DNA of 64,000 bases, taken from NCBI GenBank assembly GCA_030248135.1, contig JASANC010003755.1, forward strand, positions 124,001-188,000, read 5' to 3'. A program made the translations under genes and the position numbers. Below are positions 46,255 to 61,129 of this stretch, in pieces. This DNA is from Theristus sp. LFF4_11. Lineage: Eukaryota; Nematoda; Chromadorea; Monhysterida; Xyalidae. Every line of letters begins with the position of its first letter. Within the stretch, counting starts at the first letter, position 1. The notes below the pieces were generated by a model that was not told where the DNA came from, made no database searches, and saw only the letters and a program-made list of their open reading frames with translations.

Positions 46255-46985
46255 GTTTTATTTTCTTTTTAAAAAAAATTAGAAAGACGATGATCTAAAA
46301 CAAGAAAATGGCCAAAATAAACATAAAAAGTTCAAAAGTTTCAAAAATTGCTAACGCAAACAATAAATTGCACGAAAAAAACCACAATTAAGAAAACACC
46401 ACGATTCAAAGTATGATTTTGTTGCTTTTGCTACACCTACAAACTGAATGCAGAAACATAATGCGCTAAAAATTGTATTCAAGCTGAGAAAAACTGGTGT
46501 GCAAAAACTTGGTGTTACACGATGTTTTAGTCAGTCATTCACTGAACTGTGATCGCACAGATTATTGAGCTTTGTTTGCAACGTTTGTTGTTGAACGTGG
46601 ACGTTGCAGTTAGAAAGAAGCATATTTATTTACACATTTTTAGGAGCTGTTTCACGTTCAAGTTGGGCACTGCCTTTTCAGAAAAAGGCCCTGAATTTGC
46701 GGCATCACAGGCCGCAATTGAGATCCCTGTGATTTCTCTTTTTGTGTGCGAGCGTGAACGTGAATTGCGGACTAGCCAATTTTTTGTCCCGATTTTTTTG
46801 CCAGCGTTGGTATTATTTTTGGTCTCTAAATTTTTGATGATAAACCACATCACACGGCTCATCATAACACAACCCAAAACAGTTTATGCCATCAAAAGTT
46901 AACTGTCCAATTCAGGTTGCATAAGTTTAAAACATTATATATAAAGAAAACAGATTGTTTTGCAGATTTAGCAATTTCGGCATGT
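46255..46985. other. 5' flank of the LRRC20-like gene; no gene seen
   Basis: AT-rich sequence with short frames on both strands and no recognisable protein. Likely holds the minus-strand promoter of the LRR gene. Confidence 0.45.
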
Positions 46986-46989
46986 AGAA

Positions 46990-47215
46990 CGGGAATTTTT
47001 TGGCCCCTAAAACCGCAGCGGGTAACTTTATCCTGAAACGGGTTTTTCAAACCTAAGTTCGGTCCCTCAAATTGTAGTGGGTTCCTCAAACCATAGCGGG
47101 TCACTCTACCCGGAACGGATTTCTCAAACCAGAGTGGGTCTCTCAAACCAGAGCGGGTCACTCTATCCGTACCGGGTTTCACACATCAGAGTGAGCTTCT
47201 CAAACCATAGTAGTT
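46990..47215. repeat. Degenerate minisatellite (CTCAAACCAGAGCGGGT-type units)
   Basis: About a dozen imperfect 17-19-bp units contain CTCAAACC followed by (A/G)NAGNGGGT, some with intervening CACTCTA(T/C)CC. Units are clearest at 47075-47175. The array gives a repetitive minus-strand frame (GLRDPLWFEK-like) which is a by-product of the repeat and not evidence of a protein. Confidence 0.8.
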
Positions 47216-47219
47216 CTGA

Positions 47220-48700
47220 CGAACTTGACTTAGTGCGTCGATCTGCGTAGCGCGGCTCCCGCTGTTCGAGCCTTGACGCCGTTCACCACCACCCCTGCTT
47301 TGTACAGTACGTGATCGCCTCGATGTTTGCTGACCATAGTTGCCCATCGTCCGCACTCGCCTGAACAGTGCGTGCGGAAGCAGCTGCTGTAGTCGCTTCG
47401 TTTCTCAACCGCCTCCGAACGCGCAAACAGAATGCGCCCACTTGCATTGGTGTACAGGGTGTTTCAGAAGTAGTGGGTAGGTGTTTGACGCGTTATTTCT
47501 CGAGTTGTGTTGAACCATATTCAATGAAATTTCAGACGGTTGTTCAGGAAAGTTCAACTTAGATTTGTTCAAAATTTCAGAAAAATTCATTTACCTGCAC
47601 ACAAATGACAGAGCAAAACACAAAAAAATTAAAAAAATAGTCCAGAAAATACCAGATCACACGATACCAGAGGACGAAACTTTTCGGTTGGGGGAGTGGT
47701 GTGACGTAATAACATTTTCTAAGAACCACACACACCCACTGACAAGTTTCTATCTCTGTCGCAAATCCCGGACTTCATGTTTGTTATTTTGTCTTACATT
47801 GTTTTTTAAACTTTCTGATTTGTTTTTGTTTCAACTTATTTCGTAATTTCTGAAACCTATATAATGCCGTGATTTTCTTGTTTTATTGGGTTGTGTTTCA
47901 GTTGATTTTTACTTGTGTGTGTTGACGTTGTTTTTTTTACATGGACTTCGCCTCTCGAACTTTTTGATGTTTTGAAATAAAAATACGAAAGTGAGTGAGA
48001 AACTTGGGACTTGTACTACCGTGCAAACGGGAGACACACGGACATCTCTTAGACATCCCCCGTTTGAAAACGGAGCAGCTCGGACGCTCAAATTTAGATT
48101 GCGAGGCGAATCGTCACCATATCTGCATCGGAAATGGTAAGCCTACCTTTGGGACGCTCAAAAACTACATCGCAGATGTTGTTGAAGCCTGAAATCAGTC
48201 GGTAAAACGGTCCAAAATGGACTGCTGACGGTTTTACGAGGTAATATCAAAGAAAATTTTTGTTGAACGTTCGAAAAATTGTGCCAAAATTGAGGTTTTC
48301 AGAGCATATTAGAGGAAAATTTTTTGAATTTTTTTTAATTGGCATTTTTTTATTCACTTTAAAAAAATTTGATTTTTGTTTAACATAACAACCCTAGCGA
48401 AAATTGGATTTTTTAAATTAATTAAAAACAACTTATTTTTAATTCCATCCAACTTAGTTTTTTAATTTCCGTGTGGGCGTGTGCCACTGCCATCGCCGCA
48501 ATGCTATCATCAGCCAGCATCACATCATCATAAACAATAAAACATGGGAAAAAGCAAAAAGAAAACAAAAGCTGGTCGATCAACGACAGCGACAGGTGGT
48601 TTTTTCTTTTTTTGTTAGTTTAGTTGACTTGACGGTTTCTTTAGTTACTCTGTTCAATTTAAAAAGTTCCTGATGTTGGCTTCAGCAGTACCGAAGGCGA
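47220..48700. other. Intergenic DNA upstream of the IFRD gene
   Basis: A GTACAGGGTGT motif occurs at 47452-47462 (also at 55996), reminiscent of a mobile-element terminus. The rest is A/T-rich with no supported gene. Confidence 0.45.
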
Positions 48701-48711
48701 AAGCAAATTTT

Positions 48712-49235
48712 CGAGGGGGGTGTCGTCACGTGGGGGGGGGGTGCCGAAAATTTTTCAGTGGGGGAGTGTCAGTCATGGTACAGTGACACTGACACTTCCC
48801 AGGTGTGGGCCATGGGGGTGCACTATTGTAGAAAAATTTCTGGGGGGGTGCACACCCCCACCCCACCCATGAGATTTTTTCGCTTAAATTTTGAAGGAAA
48901 AACGCTAAATTTTGCTGCAAAATCTTTGAAATTACAATGAAGAATGTCAAGTTATTGTATATTTAGCTTATATTATGGACTTCAAAGACAAAAAATCATG
49001 GTTTTTGAGCAAAAATTCATGATTTTTGGGTGGTCCGAGAAAATTTTTGGGGGGTGTCACTGTTACTTAGTTCCATGTGGTAGGGGTGGGTGGGGTGTCC
49101 AGCAAATTTCGAGGGGGGGGGTGTGGATGGTCCAGTGTCAGGATTTGGGGGGGTGGGTGTCGCGTGACCCCCACCCCCGCCCCCCCACGCGGAGGTCTCA
49201 GGTGCTCTGGGGGGGTGTACCCCCCCCCCACCCCC
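48712..49235. repeat. G-rich low-complexity region upstream of the IFRD start
   Basis: Many GGGGGG(T/G) runs on the plus strand (48714, 48731, 48841, 49048, 49114, 49148, 49209) alternate with C runs (49168-49190, 49220-49237). Several clusters satisfy a four-run G-quadruplex pattern. It ends about 145 bp before the IFRD ATG. Apparent Gly/Pro-rich frames on both strands are artefacts of the base composition. Confidence 0.75.
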
Positions 49236-49380
49236 CCTCGTCTTCGGTACTGGTTGGCTTCGATTTTGTGCAACAAAGCAGACAAGTATTTACGTTTTGT
49301 GATGGCGCAAGAACCATTAAGGACAAAAGTCTGGCGCAACGTCGTCAGCGGGACTGGAATCGGACGGCAGAACGTCAGCG

Positions 49381-52300
49381 ATGAGCAGTTTATCGGACGA
49401 AGAGGATGACCAATTGAGTCATGCGACGCATCTTTCGTTGGATGACGATTTGGAAAGCATTGCACCCGATGATGGTTTGATGTTTTGGATGGTTAGATGC
49501 AAACCAATATAGAAACAGAACGCTGACAGCTGAGTGAAAGAGCAGGAATCGGTCTAGGCCTGATTTTCAACTTTCAGCTTAATTTTTTGAACTTTTCAAC
49601 GATTCTGTGCAACCTTTCTATTCTGTCACTTTCATTGTACATGAAAATTTGAGACGTTCGAACTGAAAAAAAGTAATTTGTATGATATCTGCTGAAAACC
49701 GAATTTCTGGTCAGAAATGTTTCAGGATTGACGTTTGAGAAAATCTGTGTGGGGAACACGGAAGTGACCTCACCTATTTTTTTTCATGGGTCAAATTGTG
49801 GACGCAAAGTCGAAGGGAGAAGGGTAGAGTTAAGGGGCTGCAACGATTGTTTAGCTTTTTTAAAATGCACAATTTTTTCGTTGTTTTCAGACGTTGGTGA
49901 GCTGTGTCAGTCGGAGCCGACCGAAACGGCCGAGTCAGTGCTCGAGCAGAAACTGCAAGAGAACCTGGAAAATGCGACACACAAAACGTAACAAAACTTG
50001 TCAAGCAATCTCTTTGGAAACAACAACAATCCAGAGAAAAAAACGGATCGTTTTTTGTAATTTCAGTTCGAGTATTCGTTTGGCGGCGTTGAAGAATGTG
50101 CAGGCGCTTTTGTCGCGTTACATCATGTGCGAGCAGCTGAGCAACTACAAAATGACGACATTCGACGTGATTGAGCGTGCACTGAAGAAGGGCACACCGG
50201 GCGAGCAGGTGGTCGCGCTGAAGATGACTGCGCTCGTCACCGTGCAGCTAGGTCAGTCCGCGCAACTGCGATACGACTTTTGGCAGTAAACTGCTGAGAC
50301 AACGATTGAGTCGAGTCGGCCAGTGGCTCAAAGAAGCAGTTTCCAACGTGTTCGCTGCAGAAGAGAAAACCTTCAACTGCAGCTATTTCGAATGAAGTTT
50401 TGTTCATTTCTGTTATTTTCATCTTATTTTGAAGTTCTTGTGTGGATAAAACAGTCAAGCTGCAAAACACATCCAAATACTGACTGGTTTCATTCAGCTG
50501 ATTTCACTTTCACCAATCAGTGAGCGAATCATCAGCAGAAAAGCAGCCAATCAGCGAGCTGTCCATGATATGCCGCCGCTGTTCGACGGTCGCTGCTGTT
50601 CTATGAAATCAGTTCTAGTTGAATCGTTTTATATGTCTCAGTTGTTCGGTTTGAATTGTTCTGTTTTCAGGCACCGATATTTCGGACATTCTCGAGAACT
50701 TGCTCAGCATTATCCGCGTGCAGTGCGCTGACCCGTCCTTGCACGTCGATTATCGCGCCGAGGTTGTTGTTTGTTGCGGTGTTTGGTTTCTCTCACTTGC
50801 ATCGATGTTTATTATTTTCCCCCGAGTCACATGAGTCAATCAGAGCACGCCATGATGCGAGTTTGTTTGTCATCGAATGTCTCGTTTCTTTTCAGTGTGC
50901 AACCGTACTTGGGCTGTGCAGCTTCGTCGCCGTTGATGAGCTTGAGGTGAGCAACGTCACAGAGTCACAAAACGGACACGCACGCGCACAGAGCATGCTA
51001 CGGCAGCGCTTGTGTGCGACGTTGTGGTGTGTGTGCATGTTATGACTTGCAACAATAACAATACTTAATCATAACGGAAGAACGCATGTCTTCGGAGACT
51101 TCAACTTTGATAAGAGCGCCTTCAAAACTCAATTAGACAAAGACGCAAATGTTTGTAATGTTCAGCCGATTCGCCAGTCGCTGCAATGCGTGCGATCGCA
51201 GTGGACGAGCGTCAAGAGCGGCAACGCCTCGCCAGCGATGTGCAGTCTGTTCGCTGCGGCCGTCTCGGCGTGGGCGTTGCTCTTGGTGCAGATGCCGCCG
51301 CGGCGATTGGAGGAGAGCCTCAATAGGTCAGTCGACTGTTTGTAGTACTTTGTGTTTTTTGATTGAGATCTGGTGTGTGTGACTGATCTTGCCACATTTG
51401 TGCCGTCCATATCTCCGTGTGACGGACTTTTTTTCTGAAATGTCGGGAGAATTGCCGATGAATTTGTGACACAGAAAAAGTGAGTTTTGTTTGTAAAATT
51501 GGAATTGGATTGGAAAATGGGGCTTGTTTTCAGTTGATGAGTTTGATTAGTTTCTTGTGTGTTCCTTTCATGTGTGCTTTGTGCTGTTTACAGCGACCTA
51601 CCGAAGCTGTGCAGCTATCTGGACACGAATCAAGTGGAGATTCGCATTGCCGCCGGCGAAACACTGGCGCTGCTATACGAGCTTGGTTGGTGCTTGCTTA
51701 TTCTGGAACTTGCGGTTAAGAGTCAATTCTGCCCCAATTTTCCTTGTCTGTCAGGCTCAACACTTTATTCCGACTCGGTCTTTCGCCCACCGAATCACAG
51801 TCACACGCTCGAACGCCTGGACACGCTTGCCAACGACTCGTTGAAGTACCGCGCAAAGAAGGACCGTCGTGTGCAGCGGTCAACGTTCAGGCAGATCTAC
51901 GCTGGCGTTGCCGTGAGTTACGCATTCATTGGTGTTAGTTCATTCATGCTTTATCAGCAATTTAAAAAACCGGTACCGAATTTTAATTTCAATTTCAAGA
52001 AGGTACCGTTCTAAGAGTATTTTTGGGAATACATGACTAACCATTTTGTGAGCCAGCAGCCTCGCCACTTGAAGAGGCACTTGAGATGCTGAAGAAATTG
52101 CGATCGAGTTGACATTGAAGTTCGGAGAAAATGAGTTACCGCTGTGGATGCAAACTTGCAATGCAATACCGTGTACCGTGCAATCAAGCGGCCGATTCTT
52201 GCAAAAGCAGCGGAACGCAGTTTTGAATGAATGCTTGCTCGTTCAGTCCGGCGCCGCGCCGTCGTTGTGCGTCAAGTTTGGCGGCGGCGAATCGCTGGAG

Positions 52301-52932
52301 TTGGATCGATGGTCGACGAAACTGGTGTACGACCTGTGCTGCTCGGTGCTGCGCAGTGGCATGAACTCGCACCTGAAAAAGAACGAACTCCTCCGCGACA
52401 TATTTGCACTCGGGCCGCCATTGCCGGCGGGCAACGCACGCAACGGCGCTGACATGAGCAAATCGGAACGGGTGCGTGTCGTGCGTGCTTTTTTGAATGA
52501 GCTGAACATTGAACTGGCCGTTTGATGAACTGCACCAAAATAGTTGTTCCGTTTTGCGGCTCTCGATTTTTTTTGTCCTTTGAAGTGGATTGGAAATTGA
52601 CCAAAAACAGACATTTAGCTGAGAGGTGCGTTGAGGAGAGCGATTCGATATAGATTCACCCACCAAAACACTGTGCTGCACACCGAACAATTCTCATTGG
52701 AACTGAGAACAAACACCAAGCGTAGCCAAACAAAGAATGCGTAAGCAGCACGTTGTTGAAAGTGCAAATGAAAACAAAGTGACATTGTTGATGAAGTTCA
52801 CATGCACGGTACATTGCTTTCGATGATCGTTTCCGATTTCAGCTTGCCATGCACCAGTCAAACGACAAAATCCGTTCGCAGATGCGCGCAAAGCAGCGCA
52901 GTAAACGGCTGGCGTCGTTCAGTTTAGGATAA
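49381..52932 (+). CDS. IFRD1: Interferon-related developmental regulator (IFRD1/IFRD2) homologue
   Basis: Exons: 49381-49474, 49891-49987, 50067-50251, 50671-50762, 50896-50946, 51166-51326, 51594-51685, 51755-51912, 52247-52471, 52843-52932; phases agree, 414 aa. The N-terminus is acidic (MSSLSDEEDDQ). A helical-repeat IFRD domain follows (SSIRLAALKNVQALLSRYIM, CATVLGLCSF, IRIAAGETLALLYELG). The C-terminal domain has VKFGGGESLELD..W and GMNSHLKKNELLRDIFALGPP-like sequence, then SERLAMHQSN and a basic tail (RSQMRAKQRSKR) as in vertebrate IFRD1. Start: in-frame TAA at 49318 lies upstream. IFRD1 proteins are transcriptional co-regulators; IFRD2 binds translationally inactive ribosomes. The sequence does not tell which role applies. 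AATAAA is at 53447-53452. Reading through the last donor (52472) would give an alternative end at TGA 52523-52525. Confidence 0.93.
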
Positions 52933-53873
52933 AAAACGATTGTTTGATTTGTGCTTCAATTTGTTGTTTCCCGTTTTTTCATCTATTCTTGTTGATATCT
53001 TTCTCTGAAAGTTTAGTTTTGGCTAAGGGAGGCGTACTATCTGACGATTTATTTGTTTTCGAATTCGATATTGTATTGAGCTTTGCTTCTCTGCTGGCAG
53101 ATACGGTTGATTGACCCACACGAAAAGACTGTTGTTTTTTTTTTCTGATTGTGGAAAGGCGAACCATTTGCATTGCAAGCAAAATCAAGCGATTTTATTT
53201 TGAATTGATTCAATGTTGTGTGTTTTTCGTGTGGGTTTAGGGGCAGTAGCTTTGGGGAGGGTGGGAAGGACACTCTTTGCTTCTTTCAACTGTTTGCTTT
53301 ACTGTTACGATTTAAGGAGTGCAAGTTGCTTGCTATTCTTTGTACCATCGTTGTGGTGGAGAACAACACCCTGCTTCTGCTTGACAATGTCATTATTGGA
53401 TGATCATATGTTGAAACAGTAAAACGGTGTGCTTTCAAGTTGACGAAATAAATTTGAAACCTGTTGTCTTTGTGGCCCTGAATTGTTGCTGGACAGCTGA
53501 GCTTTTCGGCTTACATGCTTTGTGTTGTGTGCCTCCGCTCCTGGTGCTTGCGGCTTCTTATTTTTGCGTTTGCTTATTGGTTTTTAGTCTGGCTTGCATG
53601 GGTGGTTGGCTGATAAAAATTTGGTTTCCACACGGGCTTGCAGAGCGCAGACGTCTTTGAAGTTTGATGTAAAGTTTCACCGGCGGGGCGTCCATATTTC
53701 GCTGCAGTGCCTCGGCGTCGAACACCGCAGCATCAGTGTGAGTTATTTTGTAGATTTCTGGTGCGATCAAGGCGGCAAGGTGCTGAACAAAGTTGAATAT
53801 GTATCGGTTGTCTTCTGCTCAGCACACAGGGCGGAAATTTCAGAAAGCTACCCGAACCACCAAAAAGGTTGAT
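52933..53873. other. IFRD 3' UTR and spacer before the tRNA genes
   Basis: It contains the IFRD poly(A) signal. A GC-rich, coding-like patch at about 53664-53734 (plus frame DVKFHRRGVHISLQCLG) ends in AGT|GTGAGT, a good donor; I could not connect it to any other exon or family. Confidence 0.4.
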
Positions 53874-53945
53874 GTTTCCGCCCAGGATCGAACTGGGGAC
53901 CTTCAGTGTGTTAGACTGACGTGATAACCACTACACTACGGAAAC
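53874..53945 (-). tRNA. tRNA-Val (AAC)
   Basis: The minus strand folds as a 72-base cloverleaf: acceptor GTTTCCG pairs with CGGAAAC, a D arm GTGTAGTGGTTATCAC, anticodon arm TCAGT-CTAACAC-ACTGA with anticodon AAC, and T arm CCCAG-TTCGATC-CTGGG. No intron. A run of T follows on the minus strand (plus-strand AAAAA at 53862-53866), a Pol III terminator. Confidence 0.95.
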
Positions 53946-54202
53946 AGCTGATGCAGTGGTGTGCTGCAATGGCACACGTTTCTGCGTAGTTTGTGTCAGT
54001 TGTTGTGCACGCTGCTTTGAACGTGTTCATAGATAATGTGTGTCTGTCCAGTGTGCAATTTTTACGTGTGTTTGTGGTGGGCCCAGGCTAGCAACAGACT
54101 AAACGCTGCATTGGTTTGAAAACGCATCAATGTGTCGCAAGTCTGTCGCTACTTACATTCACGTTCAAAACGTTATGCTCAATATCAGCCTAGCGTTCAT
54201 CT

Positions 54203-54274
54203 TCCTCGGTAGTATAGTGGTTAGTATCCGCGCCTGTCACGTGCGAGACCCGGGTTCAATTCCCGGCCGGGGAG
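54203..54274 (+). tRNA. tRNA-Asp (GTC)
   Basis: Acceptor TCCTCGG pairs with CCGGGGA plus discriminator G; D arm GTATAGTGGTTAGTATC; anticodon arm CGCGC-CTGTCAC-GTGCG gives GTC; T arm CCGGG-TTCAATT-CCCGG. A TTTT terminator follows at 54281-54284. Divergent from tRNA-Val about 260 bp away. Confidence 0.96.
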
Positions 54275-55419
54275 TTCACTTTTGTTTAAGTTCTCAACTT
54301 TTGTAAACGAACGCTTCTATTCAATTGTGCGATTCATTTCTGGTTTTCTTTTTGTATTTTGTATGTTTCATTCACCATTGCCAATTTGTATTTGACTTTG
54401 TGATTCGTGTTCTGCAATTTGTACATCGACTGTTTACTTTCTGTTCTTCTTGGTTCAGGAGGGGCAAACAGTCAGGCAAGCAACCCCAAAACCTTTATGT
54501 TTGCCCGAGTGATTGAAAAAATCTCACTGGACTTATCAAATAAAAAAATGGTTTCAGAGTCTTGCGGTTTGGTAGTGTTTGTTTTGAATTTGTCACAACT
54601 GTTTACGAAAACGGGTGTTGTGCCACTGCAGACAAGAGACATGAGATCGCTTGATCTCTGTCAGTGTGAAGGGTGACCACGCTTGACGCTTCTCGGTTTT
54701 GGAGGACTGCGTCGTTAGAGGGAAAAGAGAGTCATTACCATTACCAGAACAAGCATTACCAGAACGGCAGTGCTTTTACTCACTCACGCATTTTTTTCGA
54801 TCGCTGGCTGTTGCCATTATACAAGAAGCAAGCGTCTTTTAAATGATAACACACGGTAAAATGGATTCATTTAGTGGCCGTGCAGACGTCCCAGTGTGTA
54901 AAACCCGATTGTGGATTTGAAAAAAGCTGTTGTGTAAACAGTGCCAATTCACTTCGGAGCAGTTTTTACAGTTTTGAAATTGAAAACCAGGAATATCAAC
55001 AAGTACAGTATCATGGTTAGGCGGTGTTTTTAGGAGAAAGAACTCAGAGAAACTTTGAAACTACGGCATTATGAATCCAATAATAACTGAATGATCAAAA
55101 AAATTAAATACAATAAAATTATTATGAGTTACCACTGACCCAAAAATAAAGAAAATCGAGTTCAACAAAGGTGCCTTTTGAAAACGGCACTCTAGTTAAA
55201 ACACTGGAAACTGGTTACATTAATGTTAAGATACGGATACGTTACATCCGATGCGGATATAAATTTGAATCGTTTAACAAAAAAATGTGCTGTGTGCAAA
55301 AATATACGACTTTTCGAACTCGATCTGGTTCAGATGAAAAGAACAAGAATTGGTAAAATAGAAACCACGTTTTTCAACAATGTAAAAAACTTAAATCACC
55401 AAAATCACCAAAAATATCG
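54275..55419. other. Spacer between tRNA-Asp and the copine 3' end
   Basis: AT-rich, with no supported gene. It includes the 3' UTR of the minus-strand copine. Confidence 0.45.
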
Positions 55420-58320
<2,901 letters not shown>

Positions 58321-61129
58321 CGTGTAAAGATCAGATCAACGAGTATTATTCCGTTGTTAGTCAACTCGAAAGGCGAAAATCTATGCTATGCAGACCGCCG
58401 AACATTCACGTGCACGTGTGCAACATCGGACGAAGGCTTCGAGACGCTTAGACATACATTGATTGGGCTTACCGATACGATTGCACTTTGCGCGAGGAAA
58501 AGACAAAACGCTTGTAAGCTGAGCATCTCAGAACGGGACAGTCACCGAAAGTCACACAAAGGCTTGAGAATGATGAATGGGAAAGCTATATGTGAGCCGT
58601 AAACAAAATGCGCAGTGATAACGAGCCTACTGCACAACAACAATGCAACCTGATACCATAGACGGAGGAAAGTTTACTGCGTTCTTATTTAGAGAATCGC
58701 AGCGTTTTTTTTACGAGTTGAATACACTAGTATTGAATATCGGACGCAATAAAAAACACGTTTGTGGCGCAATTCTTGCGCAGTGCACCAACAGTGGACG
58801 GCGGTGGGATCGCACAACAAATAACCAAAAGCTAACTTTGCGTCATTTGAGCATTGAAACGAGGACGCTCTGATGACTTTACAACGCAAGAATAACATTC
58901 GACGCACGCGACCATTATGTATCAAAGACGTTTTACTGCTGTGTGTGTCTTCGAGTTACTCTCGGAGAAACGGGTTATGAGGCTTGTATGGCGCATCTGC
59001 ACTGCGCGCTTGTAGTTTCGAGCGAACCAACTTAGTAGGGTGTCGGTGACAACGTATAGAATTATGTAATTCTCTATCTCTATTCTTCTGTCCGGGTTAT
59101 GCGCGAGCGCGAAAGGATCTTCTGCAACTGTGTTTTTGGGGCACTGCGATGAGACCGTTTGAACAGTTGGCAGTTTCACACAGTGGCAGCAGTGGCACAT
59201 CAAGCGCTCTTTCAATCACCCGTCGTGCTAATTTGCGCCAAGTAGCTGTCTCTTTCAGTATGGCTGAACTACTGTGATTAAACGAATCAATTTTAAAATA
59301 AATGGTGATCATTGTGAATTTGAAAAAAAAATCTACAATTGGTGTCACTAAAGAAGTAGTTTTACGAATATTTCAGTCCTGTGGTGCATATCATTTGAAA
59401 CAATATTTATTGGGACAGCTTTCTTCTTCCCACAGAAACGATGGCGCCAGTTGTGTCGGTTTTTTTAGAACCCGAATGCGCTTAACCGGGAAGGTCTACA
59501 CAAATCGCTTATTGGCACACATATTCAGTCCTATTTTTGCGAAAGAAAAAGAATAATGGCTGTTGAAATCCGTGCCATTTTACTTCATGTGCTGTACATA
59601 AAATAGAACGTTGGTAAACCAGATGATTCCCGATTTGAAAAATGAAGGGAAATGCGAAAGGAAACATAAAAAATTATAACTCACAAAACTTTCAAATGGT
59701 CATTCAAAATTAAATAGCAGCACGATGTATTAAACAAGTCATAAATCTGGCGAACTGTTTCAGACTTTTGCGTGCGTTGCTTTCTATGAAAACCCAATTC
59801 AAATATGTTTTGTAGCATGGGCATTTGTAGAAAACTGGAATTTAGCTTTTCTTCTCAACGTGTGAGCGATGTTTTGCGATTCGTCAAGGGCATTTGTCAC
59901 TCTTGGCGAGAATGTCGAGCATAAATCAACAACTGAAAAATGCGAAAACACTGGTGCAGCGCTGCGTTCCCGATGTCGGCCACTCGCTCATACATCACAT
60001 CGCGCCTGCACATCATGTATTGTTTTCTTATTTGTAGCAGGTCGCTCAGTTGCTTGCACCTGAAACTTGTGGACACCCACTGGATGGCTTCCATTGTGTA
60101 CGTCCACACACTTGTATCAAGCAAAGTACAATGCACGTGTAGGTCTGAACAGATTACGTGTTCAGTTGAGTTTTCCCGTCACATGTTTCGGACAACAAAG
60201 TTGAGTGTTGTTGTTGTGTTGACGCTGCTTCCACTCATCTGTCATTACACGCGGAGGCACTTGTTTTTTCTTGTGCAACACTTCCATACTTCCATTGTTA
60301 ATATATGCAGACTCAGTCGACACTCGCCGACAAGACCGTGGTGGAGAAAAACAAAACAGTGTAATTTTTAGCTGAAACAGTTGCGCCAGAGATCAATGCA
60401 TCTGGGCGCTAATGTTGTTCAATTGTCCACATTTGTTTGCGCTGTTGTTTGCCCATGCGGTAATGCGTTTCAAGTTTTACGCATTCCTAGCGTTTTGTTT
60501 TAGGCCAGAGTCGCGCTGTGAGAAAGCAAGTTTGCATATCTACAGTTAACAATTTCACGTTAAAAATGCGCATTTGGAGTGAAACAAGATTTAGCAACAA
60601 GGTACGGTTAGACCGTTAAAACGGCAACTTATCAAACGAAAACAATTGTTTATGAACAAAACGTATTATGAAATAAATTTAGTAGCAGTTATGGCAACAT
60701 TAACTTTTTTCTAAAAAATCGTGACGTGTACAACCAACAGTTTATTGTTGTTGAATAGTGCCGTTTAAAAGACCTTTGAGCATCTTGCTGAAGTTGTTTT
60801 CAAATGTTTCCCACCAGTACCGCCACTACAAGTCGTGAAGTGCACAGTAAACAGTAGAAAAATTTCAAGGGAGCAAATTTTTCTTTACCGGCTGTGCACA
60901 CATGAAGTTCGCTGTTTGCGGATGAAATCAGCTATGGTAAACACGTCTTCCACTGTTCGTCACCTACACTGTTGCTCAAACGAAAACTCGTTGAAGCCTA
61001 CATTCATCTTGGTTTTACACTTTTCTGAAGTTCAAAAACAGCTTCATTCTTTTTACAGGATAATAGCTGCTTTTGCGGTTTCTGAATGCTAGCAGATTGA
61101 TTGATGGTTGGTTTACGCTGGTCAATTGT
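58321..61129. other. Spacer between the copine promoter and the SLC28 3' end
   Basis: Short frames occur on both strands without family motifs or plausible splice partners, and no RNA gene was found. It should hold the copine 5' UTR/promoter (minus strand) and the transporter 3' UTR. Confidence 0.45.

Noticed and set aside
46892..47182. Minus-strand repetitive protein (GLRDPLWFEK-like repeats)
   Set aside because: By-product of the minisatellite; no start, signal or flanking exons.
49067..49465. Gly/Pro-rich frames on both strands near 49.1-49.4 kb
   Set aside because: Produced by G and C homopolymers; the true IFRD start is in another frame with an in-frame stop upstream.
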